From: Euclidia mi
Taxonomy: Eukaryota > Arthropoda > Insecta > Lepidoptera > Erebidae
NCBI GenBank assembly: GCA_944739405.2
Contig: OX123182.2
Span: 37,821,598 to 37,885,597 of the forward strand
Reading direction: 5' to 3'
Length of the DNA stretch: 64,000 bases
This document shows positions 11,935 through 23,300 of this stretch, one piece after another; the first letter of the stretch is position 1; the number at the start of each line of letters is the position of its first letter. The notes beneath the pieces are model-generated. The model did not search any database. It worked only from the letters and a program-made list of their open reading frames with translations, and was not told where the DNA came from. The position numbers and the translations under genes were made by a program.

Positions 11935-12205
11935 CTTTTCAGTATGAGAAGGGTTAGATAAGTCAACAGTTACCTACAGTCCATCGCAGGTGGTCAATTA
12001 TAGGTTGGCAGGCTTCACATGTCTTTCGAGAACATTATTGAGTCATGAACGTTTCCGGATAATTGTTTCACTAACCGTATAGCAGAGCGGTAATTAACAA
12101 TGTAATACGCACATAGCGTTGAAAAGTCAGTGGTGCGTGCCGTGAGTACAACTACGTAGTAATAACTAAGTACGTTGGTCGTCCACTGGGCTATCACTGC
12201 CTTAT
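11935..12205 (-). repeat. Degenerate copy of the first SINE family
   Basis: Shares with 1006-1325 the ordered words tatgagaagggtta, ggttggcaggcttcaca, tctttcgagaac, gtaattaacaatgtaatacgca and gtgcgtgcc. The right end has a decayed tRNA-like head. Heavily diverged, hence old. Confidence 0.65.
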
Positions 12206-12211
12206 TCCAGA

Positions 12212-12470
12212 TCATCATCATCCTCCTAGCGTTATCCCAGTTTCAACCTGCGGTCCGCTTTCTAGTCTTACCGGATTTAATTGAATATTAGCTTTGCCAC
12301 GGAGCGACTGTCTGACCTCCGCAACCCGAAGGGATAGCTATATTCCATGGTTTAGACTATTGTCAGTTTATTTTAGGGGTACTGACGCCCTATAACAACT
12401 GTCAAAGATCTTCATGTCAGCCGGGACCGAGACGGCTTAACGTGCTCTCCGTTTCACGGGACACTGCCTT
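12212..12470 (-). repeat. Partial copy of the second SINE family
   Basis: Starts catcatcatcctcctagcgttatcccagtt and shares aagggatagctatattccatgg, ggggtactgacgcc, caaagatcttcatgtcagccggg and gctctccgtttcacggg with 5930-6345. It abuts the preceding SINE, and the tRNA-like head appears to be missing. Confidence 0.6.
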
Positions 12471-12479
12471 ATTCCAGAT

Positions 12480-13340
12480 GATGATATAATATTATAACCA
12501 GGATGAGTGCGTCCCATCTCATTACCTATGGGTGGGTGGCCACGTAAACATCAAAAACCTACCTAAAACAGTATCTAAAAAAATGTAAGTTTTAGCGCTA
12601 GCGCTACAGTTGGAAGACCATTAAACTTTTAATTTATGACATAGTTGACGTCACACACAAACAGTTCAAACTTTTTAACTTTATGTCGTCACACACTAAA
12701 ACAGTGATCCAAGCATTGACATATACTCTAACGATAGACGGAGCATTTCCTATAAATATTTTGTTCAAATTGTCAAATGTATGATGTCTAATTGTACTAG
12801 CGCAACACGCAGGCGCAAGCAGCGCCAATGACTTACAGTGTCTAGTTATTATTATAGCCAATCAACAACAACAAGTCCTGGCATCTTACCAATCAGTATC
12901 CAATAGTTCTCTAACGCTACTGGCTGCTTATTGCCATTTGCAAAGACTATTTACATCACAGAAGAGATGTTTTCTGCCTACAATATTTCATCAACATAAT
13001 AAGAACAGTTTATTTATGAAAATAAAAGGAATTAATCGCTGGGGGTTTACTTAAGTAAAAAATAGAATCTATAAACATATTCAGATGTTTTATTACAAAA
13101 TACAAAAATGTAATCGTGGGCGTAAGTTCAAGACTTGTCTTAGTTGCCTCACGAATAATTCTAATTTTTAAACTTTATATTTATGTTACTATGAGAATTG
13201 CTTAAACATATCCTAATATATAAGGCAGGATTGTTTGCCATTCTGTAAAGATGCCCTTGCTAACTACAGAGTTCTAAACCTACACATGTGGCAGATGGCA
13301 CTATGTGCTACCATAAGGAAACAACTATTAAAAAAAATCT
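12480..13340. other. Unannotated stretch
   Basis: No gene or known repeat recognised. The - strand frame 12634-12861 has no domain and no support. Confidence 0.35.
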
Positions 13341-13344
13341 ATGA

Positions 13345-13560
13345 AGAAGTGGCCTGAGTAGCTTAGTCGGTACGGGATCGACGTGGTTGCGGGTTGAAGT
13401 CCTGCCTAAAAAAATATTTTAAATTGCAGATAAAGGTAAATGGGCACTTTAGTATGGAAACCATACCCATGGCGGACACAAACGAAATATAGCAGAGTGT
13501 ATTCATCTAAGGCTCTCATTTACTATGGCATTAGTCGCATTAATGTGAGCTACGGGAATC
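13345..13560 (+). repeat. Possible tRNA-headed SINE, degraded
   Basis: Begins with gagtagcttagtcggta (A-box-like) and ggttgcgggttgaagtcctgc (degenerate B box), about 45 bases apart as in a tRNA. A non-tRNA body follows (gggcactttagtatgg, cggacacaaacg, gctctcatttactatgg). No second copy was seen in the window, so this call rests on the head alone. Confidence 0.45.
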
Positions 13561-13574
13561 TCAAAAAATTCAAG

Positions 13575-13760
13575 TGTTATCTATGTATATATCCATAATC
13601 TTTATCTCTGAAACTACTGATCCGATTTGAAAAAAAATTTTTGTGTGTGATAGCCACATTCATGAGAAAGGTTATAGGCTACTTTTTATCCCGATATTCC
13701 CGCAGGATCACTGAATGAGGCCGACGAAGTCGCGGGCGTCCGCTAATTAATTGATATAGG
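13575..13760. repeat. Dispersed lepidopteran repeat fragment
   Basis: Contains aactactgatccgatttg, ggttataggctactttttat and gacgaagtcgcgggcgtccgctaa. These are words of a very common dispersed lepidopteran element also hinted at near 8440 and 55580. Confidence 0.5.
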
Positions 13761-16700
13761 TAAGAGAAATAAAATGCTAATTCATTAAAATATTTTTTTG
13801 TTCAATTTGTTCCAAACCAATCATAAGATCATTTAAAAAGGCAGCGGGTGCGTCTGTTGGTTCCTGGTGTATGGCCCAAGACAGATAATTAACAATGCTA
13901 GCGATATGGGTGCAGCTATTTAATGTGTGAAAAAAAACCTATTCAATGTGTGAAAGCGACAGCGTATAAACATATCTCTAAACATTAGCTCATTTCGATA
14001 TTATTTTTATGGCTTTATAAGATGAAATAAAAACCTTTGATACCGTTTCTTTTATTTTTTAAAGGATCCTGTACCTACATTTTTCACCGACGATTTTTAA
14101 TCAAATAATTATATGCAATGAAAGGTCATATTACTGCGCCGCGCTTACACAATATTACACCTTGTATATAATTTGTAGCGTCAGCAGCCGCTACATTCCC
14201 CTTTGTTTAAAACTATTTTGGTTAATGTCCGCCACTGTTCGCAAAGCGGGTCAGATATGCCCAACGACCTTTACTCTAGCAAGAAATGCTCAAAAATATC
14301 TTTTAATAACAATTCAATTGCCATCAAACACAATTAATTTTGTAGTTTTTTGTCGATTGGTCGGATAATGGAAATCAGGATCTGTGTTGGCCTTATGGTT
14401 CAATATTATTTTTGCGTATTTTTCTATAACTGCAAATGTGTACCTACTATGATGAAGTGTTGAAATATTCGTTAATACGGTTATTACGATCAATATACCA
14501 AAAAATAAAAAGAACACAGAATTAGTGTTATACAACGTCGAATTGGTTTTATAACATTAATCAAACTAAAAAACTTTTAAAACCAATACCTTCACGAAGT
14601 CTGGTCTTAGTCATATATTTTACCTACAATCACTTGCAATGTATTTCTGCATAGTAGTTAGTCTATGATCGTAAATGACGTCACATAAAAATAAAGAAAT
14701 ACATTTTAATGTGGTATTATGATACATTAAACTCTTTTATTTACATAAATAATTAAAAATATTGACTAACGCTACTACAGATACTAGTTCTGATTCAAAT
14801 TAATCGATATATCGTCGCCACACAGTCAATAAACGAAGCGGATCCACACTGCAGGAAAGTCAAAGTGACACTAGATTGCTTTGCCGGTATGTTCATGCAA
14901 AGCATTTGAACAAAGTAAATGTTCTGAATGCTACATCTAGTACTTTAGTACATACAACGTGTAAATGAAATAACGCACATCCTCAGACACCCCAATTAGA
15001 ATAACTTGTTACAATCATAATGCATGCATTGAATTTAGTTTTTTATTTGCGTAAATATTGTTTTTTGAAGAAAGTATAAACTCTATTAAAAGTAAAAAGC
15101 GTGGTCACTATAAATTTGCGCACGCACACAAACACACGAAACGGTTGCTATGGTAAACAGACGACAGCGATCTGATAGGAACGAAATACCTACGATACGA
15201 TGTAAACAAAATGTTTCAAATTTAGTCTTTATACAACACTCTGATAGAGTGGGGTTTACAAGAATGATGTTTGAGTAATTTGTCAGCTACTGTTGATATT
15301 TCCAAAGATATGACTACCTATTTCTTTCCATCACACTTTTCGGCTTTGGAGTGGACAGTCGACTTTGTATAAAATTATTTATTGTTTGTTAATAACATGC
15401 ACACGATCCATTGTCTCATAATATTGTAAATGACTATTTAGTTACCTAGCATTATTGATAGATAAAGTAAAAGAATATCAATGAGAGAATAAAGCAAGAT
15501 CGACGTGTGTAAATTAATAGTTACATTAATAGAATAATCAAATAACTTACAGGATAAAATCACATTATTTTAGTCCACTTAACACTGTCTTCACTGTTCC
15601 CTCACGCATCACATCTTTTCACTGTTTTAAAAGCAGCTAATATGTATCAACTTAACTCCTAGGCACTTGTTGTCTCCTTACAATAAACTAGTGATTAAAC
15701 ATTTTCCCACAGTGAAAAAGTCCGGGGGCGACAAGTTAACATCAAGATCATGCAGAACGTTCCACACCAGCTCCGTCATGTTGATAATTACAATTTTATT
15801 CACACAATTACAATATTTTTTCGCAACTCTCGCTGACACTGACAGATTCCCGATGGATGACTACCTAGATACTTGTCATAACTTGTCAAAGCGCATCGCC
15901 AGCGCTTGTCATTGGCCAACGCGGGCGACACATTACGTCTCGCTCTTGCCTGTTGATTATTACGTAAGCGAAAGATAGATGATAGATATTTTCGTGGTAA
16001 ATTGTGTGTATTGTCTTTTGCCGCTATTGTGTTGTACTAATGTGTGCGTTCGTGTGACCGAACGTCAAACCATTAAACAAATGCATTTTAAAAGAAGGCG
16101 TTCTGCTTTGACTTAAGGTTTATTTTCGTATATTTCAACTTTTGAAATAAATGAGTGACTATAATTTACGTTATTTTTATTATTTTAGAACAAAAAATAA
16201 ACAATATTAAAAATGACAGTAATGGATTCAATAGCCGATTCTGAACAAACTACTTTCAGGAAGTGCATTTAAATTTGTTACAGGTTGTATATATCGATGG
16301 ATCCAAGTGGGATGACACAATAATAGTGTGCGCTCGCACTTACACAGCCGCAGTATTGTACCGACGCGCGACTCAGTGGTTATTGCTGTTCCTCCAACTT
16401 TATATAGGACACATTATGTCCATATAGCTGGTACGACGGGTCAATTTGCTGTTTATAGTCTAATAGATTATCGCCATAAAATAATTCCTACATCATTAAT
16501 TTAATGTAAAATTATTATAAATATACGAACTTTATTTATTAGATTGCTTGTTCAACTGTCCGTCTTTTTGGTTGTTCGTCTGCCTATCTATCTACTTGAA
16601 CGTCCTTCTATGTGTCTGTATGCAGTGTCTATATTTTTCATTTTACGCGTATTCTTGATTTAGATATAGAGCAGGTTTGAGATCAGAAACGAAAGATAAT

Positions 16701-17119
16701 AATAATTTAATTAATTATAAAAATTGTCCTAACAAACATATCATAGCACAGAGATACGATAGAATTTAATTTTGCTTATACATTTAACGTAGGCCCCTCA
16801 ATGGAACTTTTTATTATTCCACTCAAAGGTGTAAGGTGTTAAATAGGTCTTGAAAGTTTAAGACGAGAGAGGCCGTGGGCGACTGCTAGTATTAAATAAA
16901 AATATGCTACGTAGGCATTGCTGAAGGTTTAATTCTTTTGCATTGCTGCCAGTGGTGATTTGAATACACACAGAATTAAGAAAATCAATTTACAAATGGA
17001 AGGGAAAAGTATCCGTACCCTTCTTAAGTCTATTAGTAAAATAATAGAGCAAAAAATAGACTAAGACATTAATTTTATGACGCAATGAAATTGTTAACTT
17101 TAGTTTCTTTGTTCAACAG
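13760..17119. other. Region upstream of the FAM20C-like gene; first exon not identified
   Basis: The 5' exon of the kinase gene, which should supply an N-terminal signal or membrane anchor, is expected here or further upstream but was not identified with confidence. The 103-codon frame at 15667-15978 has one hydrophobic stretch (near MLIITILFTQLQYFF) but no convincing splice donor and no family match. A CpG-containing patch near 16330-16410, with ctcagt at 16372 and tttatatagg just downstream, could be promoter-like; this is only a suggestion. Confidence 0.35.
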
Positions 17120-17368
17120 CAATGGCAGCAATGGGTCCCGGGAATACGAGCAATCTGCGCCAAGTGAGACAAGCGGCGGCGGCACGGACGCCGAGCCTCG
17201 AACCCCAGCCCCTCCTACAGACAAATACGACGACCTACAGAAAATTATCTTCGCACAAATCCAGGGCAAAGCTGACGATCACTCCGTCATCATTCCTCCA
17301 AACAAGGACCTCAACGTACTGAGGCCAGAGAACCCTACCATTGGAGAGATGGAGGACTTAGAACCAAG
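17120..17368 (+). CDS. FAM20C-like exon a (pre-kinase region)
   Basis: Acceptor tttctttgttcaacag ends at 17119; donor gtaaag starts at 17369. It encodes about 82 residues: NGSNGS with N-glycosylation sequons, a Gly/Pro/Thr-rich linker, then KYDDLQKIIFAQIQGKADD and a charged stretch. It enters with one base completing a codon and leaves with two. An in-frame ATG at 17085 could give a short start with a weak hydrophobic leader, but the good acceptor inside that frame makes an internal exon more likely. Confidence 0.75.
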
Positions 17369-20300
17369 GTAAAGATTAAAATTGTACATAGTTTTGGACT
17401 ATAGTTATATAATTTTACTGTAGTACCTTGAGACAACAGAACTCACGCATATACAACAGATTAAAAATCTACACAGATACTGTGCTTTGGCACCCAGACA
17501 ACTCAAATATTACAACAGTCATTATATCCCATATTCTTAACGTAAATATCACAGATACATGTCATGTTAACATTTTTTAAACGGCCTTTAATACACACAC
17601 ACTTACTTATTGTAACCTTACATTATTGACTTTGCAGCTCATATATATTTCCGAGGTAAGAGAAAGTAATTCAATTTTGAATAATAAGTACCCATTTTAT
17701 CATTCGAGACGGACGAGTGCAGAAAGATAAGTCGAAAGAAATATCAAATAGAAATCATTAGCACTAGAAACATGTTTATCGATAAACTACTTCTGTCCAA
17801 GTATTCGTCTATTTACCTACGCAAGATTTAGGAACAGTTTTCTTAACTCAGTCATTCGCATTCTTATTCTAAACAAGTTCGTTTTTAGAACATAATATTT
17901 TTATCGCTACGAAATTGAGCATAACAAATAAATATAAAAATAAAGTAATACCCGTCGGTTAAGGATTATTAATTAAAATGTTCCGCGAAATACGACGCTA
18001 AAAGGACATTACAAGGAAAATTGTGTAAAGTTGCCGACAGCTGGACATCCACAAGTACGATTTATGTAGCAAGCCGCGAGTCTCCAAATTAAATTGTTAG
18101 TTCCTTCGTTATTACAGCAATTAAACTTTGATAAGACGAACATTGCGGCAGAGCAAGTGTTTACATATTTCCGCGACCCGGCTCCGAATGCACCGCTGCG
18201 GAGAGTATAATGTTCTATGTAACACGTCACTGGCACCGGCGCACGTTCTAAAGGCGATACCTTTTCATATACCACGAATGCCCCCGTAGAGCACTGAAGT
18301 ATGCATCAAAATCAAACAGGTAGGTCGCGACCGGCCTCCAGTGGTTCACGTAATTTCACCAACGCAAATATTAGGCCAAATCTCATAGGGCAACGTGAAA
18401 GCAATGAAAAGAATATAACATTCCATTCGCGTTTAGGTACTCTATCGACAGGGTCTCGTTTGATACAAGACTATAAAAAAGGATCATATCATACTTTCGG
18501 CGCAGAATGATTCTATAATATGAAACAGACAAGCGACCTTTCTTTATCTTGTGAGGCAAATTTCACAAGACCTACAAGGAATCTTATTTAAAATCCAGTT
18601 ACGGGGTCCCGCCGAGATAGGCGCGGGTCTTGGACAATAAAACTAAATGGAATGAATGGACGATGGCTTCCTTAAAACGCTGCTCGTGATATGACGGGAC
18701 CTGTTATGACTGAATTCATGTATCATGTAAAAAGGGTTGCGTTGATACATAGAAAATCACGGCGTAATTTTTTGAAAATTGGTGTCATCTACGTAAATAT
18801 GAAAGGAGATGAACATCCATTGTTTGATATGAGAGCATTTTCTTTTCTTACAAAATACATTGTGCGCTAGTTACCGAGATAATAAGCTCGACATCTTTTC
18901 TGTCTGAGTAAATAGGCGTCGGTGATGTTTAAGAATCGGGAACGTCCACTCGCCCAGCGTCCGAACAATCGCGTTTTTTGAATTCCCAGTCGACACCGAC
19001 ACAATTCACACCAAAAGAGAGTCAATAAATTTTAGAGTAGATGCCGGCTTGATTTCTAAATGCAGGTTATCGGAGCATGCCACAAATCGAAAACGTTACA
19101 CGTACGCTCCTTAGTATTCAGTTCCGTGCTGCGTCGTGTCGCCCGGAGTCTCGCACCTACCGCTAGTAGGCAAATCACGTCCACCTATGTGTTCCACGCA
19201 GCCAAAACCAACACGCCTCCATCGAAAATCTTCCATGTAAATCTTGACGTTAACGACCAGGTTTACGGGCGTGTGCGAAAAATTTAAAGTAACATCAAAG
19301 ATGACGTACCGCGCTCGCTTTTGTCTTTAGTTTCATTCTGAACATATTTTATGGACTTACTCAAATGGCGTCACGATTTAAAATATTTTTACAAAAGTTT
19401 GAATCAATTACGTCTGTAGCAAGTATGTAAACAGCGGTCTCAATCAATTTAGAATTATAATACCAATCAATTTCTATTGCAGTATGAACGCTTCTAATTT
19501 GGAGAAGTTCCAACTGAAGATAGCTCAGCACGAGCTGTACGAGGATGGCGAGCCGCTAGTTGACGCTATTCTCAAAGATATGGTCTACTCGCCCATCCTA
19601 CATGTAGGTAAGTTTCACTATCATTTATATCTGAGAATCTTAACTACAAATGTAGAAACGTCACAGCACAATGGATTATGTACCATTATATTAAACATCA
19701 ATTTACCTAGAATAGTCTACACAATAACAGTAAATTCGATTCAATAACATGTTAACGACACGTAAAAAAACACATCGAATCGAATGAAAAATTATATACT
19801 TATTTCACGATGATTACGTGAGCAGATCGTAAAGTGATACATAATTATATTCGGCAATTATTCGCTTTATTTACATTATTCAGCCGAGTATTTCAGAGTA
19901 AGTCCTGACCTCAATTTAAGTATGTATCGCCATCAAATATTCAGTGTACCGTTGATCGGACTTAGAAAAGCAATTACGTTTAGACAGACAACCTTTACGC
20001 CATCCACCCACCCCGTTCTATGACTGGACAGCCGGCGTCTACAAATTTAATGTGTTACGTTCAAATAATGATCAGATTTACATTGAAATGTATTTAAGTA
20101 ACATCTTATATTACAAATTTGATAATTACACGTAAACGTTATCATGTATTTTATAAATAGTGGTTACTATAATGTTAAAGACATTTGGAGTAGGTAATCG
20201 TATTTCAATGTTGGTAGTAGTAACTGATGCATTGCACCAAACTGTATCAGAGATAATATTTGCATACATATAAAAGCTAAAGCAGGTAGATATGTATATT

Positions 20301-23300
20301 ATATGAAGCTGGGTCTGCAATCAGTTGGCTGGGTTAGCGGTTGGCGGACAATAGTGCCACAACAATCTCGCCCTTTACTTCGAATTGGACTTAAATATTT
20401 AAACTACTTAAATGGATTTCATTGTTGATCCGACTTTATGGTATACTACTACATCTATTTTTAGTGCGTTGGTTGTAACCATATAGTCAAATACTGGATA
20501 CGACGACATTCTAATATAATCTAAATTGCTTGTTTGAAGGCTGTATTTAGATTTTAATGCAGGTAATCTCGTGCCGTACTTGTAATATCTAATAATAATT
20601 TGTTTTTTGGCAGAGCAAAAAGAAGGAGGCACGCAATTGAAACTTATTATCGACTATCCTAATGGCGTTCAAGCTCTGTTCAAGCCGATGAGGTAAGTTT
20701 AGCGGCGGGGTTTGTCCATAATTTATAGTTTTGCCTTGAGTGTACGTCCATCATGTGTCATGTCGTTCACGATACATACTCGTAAGTTTTATTTTGTTCG
20801 ATAAACAAGTTGGGCTCGAGGGCCTTAGTTTCGAGTGTCTATGTATGCTCTGAAGGAGTTGCGGTAACTTTCCTGTCACCTCGTTCGTGTGTTGTGCTTA
20901 CTCCTATTCACAAAACTTCGAGAGCGTTCTTTCGTGCGATCGGCTTAGCGGCTTGCCCACACTGTTCTCAACTACAAGTGCTATTGAAGTAGAGAGTTTG
21001 CCAAGTTCTGTTACTTTCCTACCATTGTTAGAGTTGATTGTGTTTTCAATTCAATACCACGCATCCACATTTATTTATGAAAGTTGGAGCTTTTAGTTCT
21101 AAAGTTATAATAACAAACTTATGCAAAATATATTTCTAATTCAAGTACTTAAAAATATAGTATATAACAAAGAATAAATAGGTATATTCAGTACATAACA
21201 TTGCACATCCAATATTCTGTAATGCTATCTGATACAATTTTGACGTGACAAAGAATACAAAGAGCATTGCCAAAAATGTACTCGCGGGAATTTCGTGAGA
21301 CTCCCGGCAGACTTGTATATCGAGTATCAGCCGTCTTAGCACTTCGCCTTTATTTTAACAATATAGATTTCATATCAAGGCGAAAATTCCTGTCGAAGGC
21401 GGCAAAAATACTGCGTACGTTTGCAAATAATTTATGTATGCACATAACCTTATATCTCGTACTGGCATTAAAATTCATACAGTATAACAAAACAGAATAA
21501 ATCCTACATATAGAATCTCAAATAGTTAAATATAGTCAACAGACTTAGTTTTCTTGTGGACTAGTGGATAACTTTTCTAGGAAAATTATAGACTCGAGGG
21601 GTTACCCCGGCGACATATCAAGAGGCCCTCGTGGATCTTTCACGATTCACAAGGGGCTATAAATTACGAGACAGTCGGTGGTAACCCTTCCCTACACGAG
21701 TACATCCATTAGTTTTATCACCTTGACAGCCACTTCGCGCTATACAACTTTTATTTATTGTTTGAGTATAGGCATCTCCCACATCGACCCATCCGCGAAC
21801 TAGAATTATAACAAAATCAAATGAAAATGTTTAAACGGATAAAGAGGAAGCAGAAACTAAAACATTTGTTAGTAGTCTTTTTAAATTGTACTATCTCAGT
21901 TACGAGTCGCAGTAAGGACAATAAATCGGAAGGCACTCGGTGCAGTATATTACCGGGATTGCTCCTATCTAACCAGATTCACGATTTAAGAGCCACTTTA
22001 ATCGTTTTGTTTCCGAGAAATTGATTAAGCACCCACATTCGACTCATTAGACGCCAAAAGAAATTATACCTCCATTTGTTACTGAGAATGAGTAATTTTT
22101 CCATTTTAGTACGTAATTTAACATTTTTTGAGGTTATAAATTTATTTTAAAGGACAGGGGACGCTTATCTTCGAGCGTCGATATTTGATATTTCTCTTTA
22201 ATGGATTTATATTACTCGGTTTCAATTTACATCATGAATAAGTACCTGACAAGAATTGGTGGAATAATTTTGAAAATTTCTCAGGTATTTTAAAATATTC
22301 AATGTCGGTTCCTGCATTACCTTATGGGGTCTGGTGGTAAGTTATTTTAGGAAGTAGCTTCGGTCTAATTACTTAAATGTATTTCACCTCGTCCTTGTCA
22401 GATTTTGGAATGATTGGCCCAATTTTAATGACTTTCATTGACTTGATTATAAGTTAACATATTTTAAGAAATTCTACCTAACTAGTATTCTGAACATTCT
22501 TACCGGCTGCTTGTGTTGCAAATTATGTAGATAGTCATCAATTGTCGGTGAAGCAGGGAGACGATCCAGCGACGTGCTTTATCTATTCAAATCTCTTTGC
22601 ACTAGGGTATTTCAATACAAGCATAATACTGTATCGGAGATTATCGCGCAATTTTGCCTCATCTATCGAGTTTCATTTGAATTTTTAAAGTTTTTAACTT
22701 TTAATATTCTTGTTCGCAGGTTTGCTCGAGATGTACAGACGCTACCAAATCATTTCTATTTCTCTGATTATGAGAGGCACAACGCTGAAATAGCAGCATT
22801 TCACCTAGACCGGTGAGTGTAATAACTATTTTAATTATTATTATTTCCACCTTGAACATACAACTATTCGGCTTGACTCATCCATGCGACTCATTTATGC
22901 GGAATTTGCCACATGCGTGGGCATGCATATAATTTAGGTAGGTATAGCTTAAAGTTACTTATTTTACACAAACAGTCGTAGTATTATGATTGGATTATAA
23001 CAACAGCAAAGGGAATCATAATAAAGCGCTTGATACGCGCCACAGTTTCATTGTATCCAATATGCGTAATTATGTATTGTTCATCTATAAAAGCATATTG
23101 CAAAACTGTCTATTGTAAATTGGAAGCTAATACATGTCCGATCACTAATTGCGCGAATCCATAATTTGACCAAATAATAGAACTAAGCTTAAATTCTACC
23201 CGGCTTACATTTGGGTCAACAGTTCCATTTTAGTAAGCCTATCTATCCTAACCTATATTTACATTTACATAAATTGTACTTATTGGGAATCACACAAGCT

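Noticed and set aside
15667..15978. 103-codon frame with a hydrophobic stretch as the first exon of the kinase gene
   Set aside because: No good donor site in the needed phase and no resemblance to known FAM20 N-termini. The hydrophobic segment is not at the start of the frame.
17085..17119. ATG at 17085 as the true start of the kinase
   Set aside because: A good polypyrimidine tract and CAG acceptor lie between this ATG and the family-like sequence, and the resulting leader would be unusually short for a secretory kinase. Not fully excluded.
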